DNA of 10,295 nt, taken from positions 1 through 10,295 of the forward strand of contig JACCRH010000103.1 of assembly GCA_013813675.1 (NCBI GenBank). The letters are read 5' to 3'. The notes below the pieces were generated by a model. It did not search any database and had not been told where the DNA came from. It saw nothing but the letters and a program-made list of their open reading frames with translations. The translations under genes and the position numbers were made by a program. Origin of the DNA: Gemmatimonadales bacterium (GTDB lineage: Bacteria; Gemmatimonadota; Gemmatimonadetes; Gemmatimonadales; GWC2-71-9). This document shows positions 1 through 6,063 of the stretch, in pieces. Each line of letters starts with the position of its first letter. Positions within the stretch are counted from its first letter, which is position 1.

Positions 1-719
1 GTCTGGCCGTCGAACGACACCAGCAGGTCGTCCGCCCAGCCGGCGATCGGCTCGATCACGATATGGTAGGTCGCCGGCACCACCAGCGGCCGGACGGCGA
101 GCGTATGGGCCGCGATCGGGGTGACCACCATGGCCTCCACACCCGGCACCACGATCGGGCCGCCCGCGCTCAGCGAATAGGCGGTCGAGCCAGTGGGCGT
201 CGCCACGATGATGCCGTCGGCGCTGTAGGGGCCGACGTTCTCGCCGTTGATGAAGACGTTGACCCGCACCACGCGCGCGACCCCGCCCTTGTGCACGGCG
301 AGGTCGTTCACCGCCATCTGCACCGAGCGCTTGGCACCCTCGCCATCTCTGATCGCGGCCTGGAGGACCTGACGACGCTCGATGACGTAGCGGCCAGCGA
401 CGAGGGAGTCGAGCGCCGCGTCGAGACCGTCCCGGCTCGCGCTGGTGAGAAAGCCGAGCCGCCCGAAGTTGACGCCGAGGATGGGGGTCTCGCGGCCGCC
501 GAGCAGCCGCGCGCCGCGGAGGAGGGTGCCGTCGCCGCCGAAGGTCAGCAGGGCGTCGAGCTCCACGCCCTCGAGCGAGGCCGGCTCGCCGCTCCAGAAC
601 GGCGCGAGACGCTCCTCCGCGTAGAGCGTCATCCCCCGCTCCGGCGCCTGGCGGGCGACGTACTCCAGGACGGACTTGAGGTCGCCGTACCTCGGGTTGC
701 CGACGACTCCGACCTTCAT
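1..719 (-). CDS. nadK: NAD kinase (partial, 3' end beyond window)
   Basis: NAD kinase phosphorylates NAD+ at the 2'-hydroxyl of its adenosine ribose, using ATP or polyphosphate, and is the cytoplasmic source of NADP. 239 residues are visible from ATG at 719-717; the frame is open to the window edge, and the usual length of about 280-300 suggests some 45-60 residues are missing. Seen: a short N-terminal Rossmann-like part starting MKVGVVGNP, the ATP-site GGDGT motif at residues 61-65 followed by LLRGAR, the NFGRLGFL segment at 84-91, the substrate-binding N138-D139 pair (often Asn-Glu in the family), and the hallmark DGIIVATPTGSTAYSLSAGG at 168-187. The start codon overlaps the dxs stop by 4 bases (ATGA) and has GAGG 4 bases upstream inside dxs, so translation is probably coupled to dxs. 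NADPH is used by the second MEP enzyme, so the pairing with dxs makes sense; that link is inference. Identification is secure. Confidence 0.96.
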   Translation of the reverse strand, partial: MKVGVVGNPRYGDLKSVLEYVARQAPERGMTLYAEERLAPFWSGEPASLEGVELDALLTFGGDGTLLRGARLLGGRETPILGVNFGRLGFLTSASRDGLDAALDSLVAGRYVIERRQVLQAAIRDGEGAKRSVQMAVNDLAVHKGGVARVVRVNVFINGENVGPYSADGIIVATPTGSTAYSLSAGGPIVVPGVEAMVVTPIAAHTLAVRPLVVPATYHIVIEPIAGWADDLLVSFDGQ

Positions 720-2620
720 CGCGCCTCGAGGCTCTCCTCGTGCTGCAGCGCGGCGATGCGCCGGGCGATTCCGGCGGCGGTGAGACCGAAGGCCTCGAGC
801 TGTTCCGGCCGCGGAGCCTGCTCGATGAGCCGGTCGGGTACGCCCAGCGCCACCACCCGGACCTCGGAGTGCGTGGTCTGCAGCGTCTCCGCGAGATAGG
901 CCCCGAACCCGTTGACGATGGTGCCTTCCTCGACCGTCACCAGAACGCGGTGCCGCTGCACCAGCGACTCCAGCAGCGCGGAGTCGAGCGGCTTGAGGAA
1001 CCGGCAGTTGACTACCGCGCAGTCCACGCCGTCCCGGGCGAGCTGCTCCGCCGCCGCCACCGCCGGCCCCACCATGGTGCCCACGGCGAGAATGGCGACG
1101 TCCCCTTTCCCTGCCCGGAGCTGCTCCCACGACCCGTAGGGCACCTCGGCGATCTCCGCCGCGGCGCGAGGCTCGGCCGGCGCCTTGTCCCGTGGGTAGC
1201 GGGTGCAGAACGGTCCGTCGGTGTGGGCCAGCGCGGTGCGCAGCAGGCCGATCAGCTCGTCCCCGTCCTTTGGCGCGGTGACGGTCATGCCCGGCACCGC
1301 CAGCATGTAGGCGATGTCGTACAGCCCCATGTGGGTTTGTCCGTCCTCGCCCACCAGGCCCGCCCGGTCCATGCAGAAGATCACCGGCAGCCGCTGCACC
1401 GCGACGTCGTGAATGACGTTGTCGTAGGCCCGCTGGAGGAAGGTGCTGTAGATGGCGACGACGGGCCGCATCCCCTGAGCCGCGAGGCCGCCGGCAAAGG
1501 TCACCGCATGCCCCTCGGCGATTCCCACGTCGAAGAACCGCTCCGGGTGCTGCTTCTGGAACAGGTTGGTACCGGTGCCGGACGGCATCGCGGCGGTGAT
1601 CGCCACCAGCTCCCGGTGCTCGGTGGCCAGCGCCGTCAGCCCCTCGCCGAACACCTGGGTCCAGGTGGGCGGGCCACTCGCCTGCTTCCGCGCCTCGCCG
1701 GTCACCGGGTCATACGCCGCGAGCCCATGCCACTTCTCCCGGTTCGCCTCGGCGTAGGAGAATCCCTTGCCTTTCTGGGTCATCACGTGGATGACCCGCG
1801 GCCCGTGCATCCCGTGGACGAACTGGAGCGTCTCGCAGAGCTTGGGCAGATCGTGCCCGTCGATCGGCCCGAAGTAGCGGAAGCCCAGCTCCTCGAAGAG
1901 CATGCCGGGCGAGAAGAGGTTCTTGACGCTCTCCTCGACGTTCTTGGCGAAGTCCACCACGCCCTCACCGAACACCCCGCCGAGGGCGAACGTCATCCCC
2001 TTGATCTTCTCCCGGAGCCGGTTGGTGCGGGGGTCGGCGACGATGCGGCCGAGGGTCTTGCTGATCGCGCCGACGTTGGGCGAGATGGACATCCCGTTGT
2101 CGTTCAAGATGAGGATGATGTCTCGGTCGGAGTGGCCGGCATTGTTCATCCCCTCGTAGGAGAGGCCGCAGGTCAGCGCCCCGTCGCCCACCACGGCCAC
2201 GACCTTGTGGGACTCGCCCTTCAGGTCGCGCGCGGTCGCCATGCCGAAGGCCGCGGATACGGCGGTGCCGGCGTGGCCGGCGCCGAACTGGTCGTGCTCG
2301 CTCTCGTCGCGCTTGAGAAAGCCGGAGATGCCACCCCGCTGGCGGAGGGTCGGGAAGGGCTCGTTTCGGCCGGTGAGCAGCTTCCAGGCATACGCCTGGT
2401 GGCCCACGTCCCACACGATCTTGTCGCCGGGCGAGTCGAACTCGTAGAGCAGCGCGATACTGAGCTCGACCACGCCCAGGCTCGCCCCGATGTGGCCGCC
2501 GGTGACAGAGCAGCACTCGATCAGCCGGTCACGGATCTCCTGGGCGAGCTGAGGAAGCTGCTCGCGGCGGAGGCGTTTGAGGTCGGCGGGGGAGTGGATG
2601 GTGGCGAGCAAGCTCATCAT
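716..2620 (-). CDS. dxs: 1-deoxy-D-xylulose-5-phosphate synthase
   Basis: Dxs is the thiamine-diphosphate enzyme that condenses pyruvate and glyceraldehyde 3-phosphate to 1-deoxyxylulose 5-phosphate, the entry step of the MEP isoprenoid pathway (also feeding thiamine and pyridoxal synthesis). The 634 residues match the family's full length. Seen: the N-terminal ThDP domain with GGHIGASLG around H43, WDVGHQAY around H74, the ThDP/metal motif GDGALT starting at 145 and ending in LNDNGMSIS with N173; a pyrimidine domain with the catalytic glutamate E369 in DVGIAEGHA and GEDGQTH at 424-430; and a transketolase C-terminal domain from about 508 containing VEEGTIVNGFG. The start is one of two adjacent ATGs (2620 or 2617); no good Shine-Dalgarno precedes them and an in-frame TGA lies 27 bases upstream at 2650-2648, so no longer start is possible. 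It follows the ispA-type gene after a 188-base gap filled mostly by a large palindrome, and overlaps nadK by 4 bases. Confidence 0.98.
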   Translation of the reverse strand: MMSLLATIHSPADLKRLRREQLPQLAQEIRDRLIECCSVTGGHIGASLGVVELSIALLYEFDSPGDKIVWDVGHQAYAWKLLTGRNEPFPTLRQRGGISGFLKRDESEHDQFGAGHAGTAVSAAFGMATARDLKGESHKVVAVVGDGALTCGLSYEGMNNAGHSDRDIILILNDNGMSISPNVGAISKTLGRIVADPRTNRLREKIKGMTFALGGVFGEGVVDFAKNVEESVKNLFSPGMLFEELGFRYFGPIDGHDLPKLCETLQFVHGMHGPRVIHVMTQKGKGFSYAEANREKWHGLAAYDPVTGEARKQASGPPTWTQVFGEGLTALATEHRELVAITAAMPSGTGTNLFQKQHPERFFDVGIAEGHAVTFAGGLAAQGMRPVVAIYSTFLQRAYDNVIHDVAVQRLPVIFCMDRAGLVGEDGQTHMGLYDIAYMLAVPGMTVTAPKDGDELIGLLRTALAHTDGPFCTRYPRDKAPAEPRAAAEIAEVPYGSWEQLRAGKGDVAILAVGTMVGPAVAAAEQLARDGVDCAVVNCRFLKPLDSALLESLVQRHRVLVTVEEGTIVNGFGAYLAETLQTTHSEVRVVALGVPDRLIEQAPRPEQLEAFGLTAAGIARRIAALQHEESLEAR

Positions 2621-2648
2621 CGGGCTCTGATGGTTATGTGTGGCGCGT

Positions 2649-2770
2649 CATGCGTGACGTTTTTGTGTGTCATGGGTCATCCTGAGCGAAGCGAAGGAGC
2701 GGAGAGCCGTCATGACCTCCTTCGCTACGCTCAGGATGACACGATGACACGCACAAAAACGTCAAGCATG
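2649..2770. repeat. Large imperfect palindrome between ispA and dxs
   Basis: Two arms, 2649-2699 and 2717-2770, are reverse complements of each other apart from a few mismatches and short indels, with a 17-base loop at 2700-2716. Each arm has an outer part (CATGC, then TGACGTTTTTGTG, then TGTCAT) and an inner part (GTCATCCTGAGCG, A or T, AGCGAAGGAG). The inner unit is of the kind I recall as a dispersed intergenic repeat in several high-GC phyla; that recollection was not checked. It is not a typical terminator, because the T-run lies inside the 5' arm on the transcribed strand rather than after the stem. The transcript would fold into a hairpin of about 50 bp just before dxs, so an effect on RNA stability or on expression of dxs and nadK is possible but unproven. 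The rest of the 2621-2808 gap holds nothing else I can support. Confidence 0.85.
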
Positions 2771-2808
2771 GAGCTGGCACTTGGCAACGCCAACAACGCA
2801 AGAACCCA

Positions 2809-3720
2809 TTACGAGCTCCGCGCTACAATATACCCGGCCAGAGCCCCCAGGGCCCCGCTCGGGACCCCCGCCGCCTCGAGGTGGTCGATGCCCGCGCGCG
2901 CCAGCCGTTCCGCTTCCGCCCGCGCCGCCGCGATGCCCAGCACGCTCACGTAGGTGGACTTAGCGAGCTGGGCGTCGCGCCCCGCGGTCTTGCCCAGCTC
3001 CTCGCTGGTTCCGGTCGCGTCCAGCACGTCGTCGGCGACCTGAAAGGCCAGGCCCACCTCTTCGCCGTACGCGGTGAGCGCCGCGACTTCGGACGGCTCC
3101 GCCTCCGCCGCGATCGCGCCCACGCTGCAGGCCGCGCGGATGAGTGCGCCGGTCTTTCCCCGGTGGACCGCGATCAGGTCCCCGAGGGCGAGGGTGCGGC
3201 CCTCCGCTTCGAGGTCCAGCCACTGACCCCCGACCATGCCCTCGATCCCGCCCGCCCGAAACAGCTCGACCGCCATCCGGCCCAGCGTCGGCGGGGCGAG
3301 CTCGAGCGCATCGGCCGCCGCGGCAAGCACGCGCGCCGCGACCGGCACCAGCAGGTAGCCCGCTCGGGTGGCGGTGGGCACGTCGAACTTGCGGTGGGTG
3401 GTGGGCCGGCCCCGGCGGAGGTCGTCGTCGTCCATGCAGGGCAGGTCGTCGTGCACCAGCGAGTAGGTGTGCATGGTCTCGACCGCGGCCGCGACGCCCG
3501 CGACGGCGGGCGATGTGCCGCCCACCGCGCGGTAGGAGGCCAGCAGCAGCGCGGCGCGGACCCGCTTTCCCGGAGCGGCGAGGGCATAGGCGAGCGCCTC
3601 CCCGTCCCGGCCGGCGACCTCGCCACGCAGCCGCTGGGCCCACCGGTCAAGGATGCGGTCGGTCAGCTCGCGGGCCTCGGTCAGGAGGTCCACGGCCGAC
3701 CGCGCCGCGGTATCAGTCAT
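2809..3720 (-). CDS. ispA: Short-chain polyprenyl diphosphate synthase (FPP/GGPP synthase, IspA type)
   Basis: This is a trans-prenyltransferase that elongates allylic diphosphates with isopentenyl diphosphate to give farnesyl or geranylgeranyl diphosphate, the precursors of quinones, carotenoids and undecaprenyl carrier. 303 residues, normal length, all helical. Seen: GKRVR at 51-55 (diphosphate binding), the first Asp-rich motif DDLPCMD at 91-97 followed by DDDLRRG, GGQWLDLEAEG near 164-174, HRGKTG at 187-191, the second Asp-rich motif DDVLD at 230-234, and a C-terminal YIVAR. Tyr86, five residues before the first Asp-rich motif, resembles E. coli IspA and favours a C15 product, but chain length cannot be settled from this. 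Odd: the usual AGDALL segment reads AGYLL at 120-124, losing the Asp. The frame is open up to 3864, but ATG at 3720 is chosen because it overlaps the xseB stop by 8 bases and leaves the expected N-terminus; the extra 48 residues would lie inside xseB. Confidence 0.95.
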   Translation of the reverse strand: MTDTAARSAVDLLTEARELTDRILDRWAQRLRGEVAGRDGEALAYALAAPGKRVRAALLLASYRAVGGTSPAVAGVAAAVETMHTYSLVHDDLPCMDDDDLRRGRPTTHRKFDVPTATRAGYLLVPVAARVLAAAADALELAPPTLGRMAVELFRAGGIEGMVGGQWLDLEAEGRTLALGDLIAVHRGKTGALIRAACSVGAIAAEAEPSEVAALTAYGEEVGLAFQVADDVLDATGTSEELGKTAGRDAQLAKSTYVSVLGIAAARAEAERLARAGIDHLEAAGVPSGALGALAGYIVARSS

Positions 3721-3925
3721 CGAGGTCCGACAGCCGGAGGTCGCCGCCGGCTTCCTCCAGCACCGTCTGGACCTTGACCTCCGCGGCGCCCAGGCGCTCG
3801 CGCGCAGCCCGGAGCCGGGCCACGCCCTCCTCGAACAGCGCCAGCGCCGCATCGAGCTCGACATCGTCGCCCTCGAGCCTCCGGACGATCTCCTCCAGCC
3901 GGTTCAGATCCTGGGCGATGCTCAT
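3713..3925 (-). CDS. xseB: Exodeoxyribonuclease VII small subunit
   Basis: XseB is the small helical subunit that binds the coiled coil of XseA in exonuclease VII, a cytoplasmic enzyme that cuts single-stranded DNA from both ends into short oligonucleotides, with roles in repair and mismatch correction. 70 residues, close to the family's usual 60-80. Seen: the typical start MSIAQDLNRLEEIVRRLE, then ELDAALALFEEGVARLRAARERL written as two amphipathic helices with acidic heptads, and a short acidic tail (LRLSDLDD). It starts inside the stop of xseA (ATGA overlap) with GGTGGAG 5 bases upstream, and its own end overlaps the ispA start by 8 bases, giving the common xseA-xseB-ispA order. The xseA partner next door and the matching length make the identification solid. 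Confidence 0.95.
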   Translation of the reverse strand: MSIAQDLNRLEEIVRRLEGDDVELDAALALFEEGVARLRAARERLGAAEVKVQTVLEEAGGDLRLSDLDD

Positions 3926-5079
3926 GGTGACTCCACCCGGGCGGCGACGTCGCCATCGGCCACCCGCAATCGAAAGGGAGCGCCAGGGGCGAATTCTCCC
4001 CGGCGCTTGAGGACCCGGCCGTCGGGCCCGACCGGCACCGCGTACCCGCGATCGAGGATCCGGAGCGGGCTCAGCGCGTCGAGCTGCGCGGCGAGGCGGC
4101 CGGTCCGGTTCCGCTCCCGCTCGAGGACCACCTCGACCGCTCCGTGCAGCCGGTCGGCGGTGCGCGCCAGGCGCTCGGCGGCCAACCGGGTGCGGCCCGC
4201 GAGTCCGCCGGCAAGCCGGGCGGCCAGATCGTCGAGTTGCCGAAGGACCTCGCGCCGGTCGGCGACGGCCATCTCCGCCGCCGCGGACGGGGTGGGCGCC
4301 CGGAGGTCCGCCACCAGGTCGGTGAGCGAGATGTCGGTCTCATGTCCCACCGCCGAGATGGTGGGCACGCGCACCGCGGCGAGAGCCCGGCAGACGGCCT
4401 CGCTGTTGAAGGCGGCGAGGTCTTCGCGCCCGCCGCCGCCCCGGCCCAGAATGCAGATCTCGACGTCGGGAATCCGGTTCACCAGCAGAAGCGCTCTCAC
4501 CAGGGCGCCCACGGCGCCGTCGCCCTGCACTCGTGCATCGACTACCACCAGGCGACAGCAAGGCCATCGCTTGCCGACCACCGTGATGACGTCGCGCAGG
4601 GCGGCCCCCGCCGTGCTGGTCACCACCGCCACGGTGCACGCCATGACGGGCATCGGGCGCTTCCGTGCATGGTCGAGGAGTCCGTCCCGCTGGAGCGCTT
4701 CCTTCACCCGCTCCAACTCGCGCTGGGCGGCGCCGATGGCCGCAGTGGGAATCATCCGGGTGACGTTGAACTGGAACTCACCCTTGGCCTCGTAGATCCC
4801 CGGCTTGCCCAGGAGGAAGACCTCGGTGCCGTCCTTGGGCGGCTCGCCCGCGGACTGGGCATAGCGATTCCACATGCAGCAGCGGACCTGGCTGGAGCGG
4901 TCGCGGAGGCCGAAGTACCAGTGCCCGCTCGACCACGCCTTGCATCCCACGACCTCGCCGCGGATCCAGACCGGCATGAACTCTCCCTCGACCAGCCGCT
5001 TGGCGGCCGAGGTGAGCTGGCTGACCGACCACACTTCATCGGTCGGGGCGATGCTGCCGAATTGGAACGAGAGGGCCAT
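3922..5079 (-). CDS. xseA: Exodeoxyribonuclease VII large subunit
   Basis: XseA is the catalytic subunit of exonuclease VII. 385 residues, against about 456 in E. coli. Seen: an N-terminal OB-fold from about residue 17 (VWSVSQLTSAAKRLVEGEF, then WIRGEVVGCK and HWYFGLRD) to about 110, then the nuclease domain. The four residues known to be needed in E. coli (D155, R205, H238, D241) have counterparts at a constant offset of 8: D163 in STAGAALRDV, R213 in GRGGGGREDL, and H246 and D249 in GHETDISLTD. A coiled-coil stretch follows at roughly 275-335, shorter than in E. coli, and the C-terminal SPLRILDRGYAV motif is at 337-348. The ATG at 5079 follows an in-frame TAG 18 bases upstream, so no longer start exists; AGGAG lies 12 bases before it. 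It opens the second part of the cluster after a 93-base gap and overlaps xseB by 4 bases. Confidence 0.97.
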   Translation of the reverse strand: MALSFQFGSIAPTDEVWSVSQLTSAAKRLVEGEFMPVWIRGEVVGCKAWSSGHWYFGLRDRSSQVRCCMWNRYAQSAGEPPKDGTEVFLLGKPGIYEAKGEFQFNVTRMIPTAAIGAAQRELERVKEALQRDGLLDHARKRPMPVMACTVAVVTSTAGAALRDVITVVGKRWPCCRLVVVDARVQGDGAVGALVRALLLVNRIPDVEICILGRGGGGREDLAAFNSEAVCRALAAVRVPTISAVGHETDISLTDLVADLRAPTPSAAAEMAVADRREVLRQLDDLAARLAGGLAGRTRLAAERLARTADRLHGAVEVVLERERNRTGRLAAQLDALSPLRILDRGYAVPVGPDGRVLKRRGEFAPGAPFRLRVADGDVAARVESP

Positions 5080-5091
5080 CGTTTTGGCGGG

Positions 5092-5096
5092 CTCCT
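5092..5096 (-). promoter_or_regulatory. Likely ribosome binding site of xseA
   Basis: AGGAG on the minus strand, 12 bases before the xseA ATG. The spacing is longer than usual, but it is the only purine-rich match near this start. It sits directly after the small GCTAG/CTAGC inverted repeat, which could crowd the site if it folds. Confidence 0.5.
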
Positions 5097-5110
5097 GCTA
5101 GCGGGCTAGC
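5097..5110. repeat. Short GCTAGC inverted repeat upstream of xseA
   Basis: GCTAGC, two bases, GCTAGC. It can fold as a 5-bp stem with a 4-base loop immediately before the xseA ribosome binding site. It may be chance; no known element is recognised. Confidence 0.35.
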
Positions 5111-5124
5111 TCCTTCAGGGATCT

Positions 5125-5169
5125 ACCACGAAGGCACGAAGGCCACGAAGGCCTTCGTGCCTTCGTGGT
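5125..5169. repeat. Perfect 20-bp hairpin downstream of folD
   Basis: Arms 5125-5144 and 5150-5169 are exact reverse complements with a 5-base loop, ACGAA. The arm is itself made of repeating CACGAAGG units, and a third unit spans the loop. It begins 3 bases after the folD stop codon. On the transcribed strand no U-run follows the stem, so it is not a classical intrinsic terminator. The CCACGAAGGCACGAAGG type is one I recall as a dispersed intergenic repeat in several phyla (unchecked). As RNA it would form a very stable stem that could protect the upstream rny-folD message or reduce read-through into xseA; both are inference. Confidence 0.9.
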
Positions 5170-5172
5170 GAA

Positions 5173-6063
5173 TCACTTGCGGGACTCCAACTGCTGCCAT
5201 GCCTGCAAGGTATTCTGAAGCAGCATGGCAATCGTCATCGGTCCAACGCCACCAGGTACCGGGGTAATCCAAGAGGCTTTTTCCGCGACCGGCCCGTAGG
5301 CCACATCGCCGACCAGCCGATACCCCTTGGGATGCGACCCGTCGTCCACCCGGTTGATGCCGACATCGATCACCACGGCCCCCGGCCGCACCATGTCGGC
5401 GGTGACGAACTCGGCCTTGCCGATGGCGGCGATCAGAATGTCCGCGCCGCGGGTGACCGCGGGCAGATCCTTGGTCCGGGAATGGCACACGGTCACCGTC
5501 GCGTCGCCCCCGGGACCCTGTTGGATCAGCAGGTTGGCCATTGGTTTGCCGACGATGTTGGAGCGGCCCACGATCACCGCGTTGGCGCCCTTGGTCTCGA
5601 TCCCCGAGCGAACCAGCATCTGCTGCACCCCGTAGGGCGTGGCGGGGCGGAACGCCGACTTGTCGCCGGTCACCAGCTTGCCCACGTTGACCGGGTGAAA
5701 CCCGTCCACATCCTTGGCCGGGTCGATCCGGCGCAGCACCTTGTCGCTGTCGATGTGCTTCGGCAGCGGAAGCTGCACCAGGATGCCATGGATCTTGGGG
5801 TCGGCGTTGAGCCGGTCCACGATCGCGAGCAGCTCGTCCTCCTCGATCGTCGCCGGGTGGCGGATCGTCTCCGAGTACATCCCGGCCTCTTCGGTGGCCT
5901 TGCCTTTCGACCGTACGTAGACCGAGCTCGCCGGGTCCTCGCCAACCAGCACGGCCGCCAGCCCGGGCTTCCGGCCATCGCCCGCGAGCCTTGCGACCTC
6001 GGCCGCCACCTCGGCGCGGATCGTCCTGCCCAGGGCCACCCCATCCAGAATCTTCCCGCTCAT
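5173..6063 (-). CDS. folD: Bifunctional methylenetetrahydrofolate dehydrogenase / methenyltetrahydrofolate cyclohydrolase
   Basis: FolD interconverts 5,10-methylene-, 5,10-methenyl- and 10-formyl-tetrahydrofolate with NADP+, supplying one-carbon units for purines and formyl-Met-tRNA. 296 residues, normal length. Seen: N-terminal catalytic domain with VGEDPASSVYVRSKGKA at 40-56, holding the conserved Tyr (Y49) and catalytic Lys (K53), GILVQLPLP at 93-101 with Q97, and KDVDGFHP at 117-124 with D120; a Rossmann NADP domain with VGRSNIVGKPMANLL at 165-179 and VCHSRT at 192-197; and PVPGGVGPMT at 268-277. The frame is open up to 6243, but ATG at 6063 gives the family N-terminus and overlaps the rny stop by 4 bases (ATGA); the longer version would run inside rny. 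No clear Shine-Dalgarno is seen, which fits translation coupled to rny. A perfect hairpin follows 3 bases after the stop. Confidence 0.98.
   Translation of the reverse strand: MSGKILDGVALGRTIRAEVAAEVARLAGDGRKPGLAAVLVGEDPASSVYVRSKGKATEEAGMYSETIRHPATIEEDELLAIVDRLNADPKIHGILVQLPLPKHIDSDKVLRRIDPAKDVDGFHPVNVGKLVTGDKSAFRPATPYGVQQMLVRSGIETKGANAVIVGRSNIVGKPMANLLIQQGPGGDATVTVCHSRTKDLPAVTRGADILIAAIGKAEFVTADMVRPGAVVIDVGINRVDDGSHPKGYRLVGDVAYGPVAEKASWITPVPGGVGPMTIAMLLQNTLQAWQQLESRK

Noticed and set aside
2781..2793. TTGGC/GCCAA small hairpin after ispA
   Set aside because: The stem is only 5 bp and no T-run follows, so it is not a supportable terminator.
740..2953. 737-residue plus-strand reading frame
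   Set aside because: It is antisense to dxs and the ispA end, rich in Arg, His, Gly and Pro, has no recognisable domain and runs across the palindrome. It is a GC-driven shadow.
3721..3864. 48-residue N-terminal extension of the prenyl synthase
   Set aside because: It lies within xseB, has shadow composition (Arg, Ser, Trp), and the ATG at 3720 gives the family N-terminus.
3653..5109. Plus-strand frames of 380 and 321 residues
   Set aside because: They are antisense to xseA and xseB, which are unambiguous by catalytic residues.
5125..5169. CRISPR-like repeats in the CACGAAGG region
   Set aside because: The units are 8-9 bases, adjacent without spacers and arranged as a palindrome.
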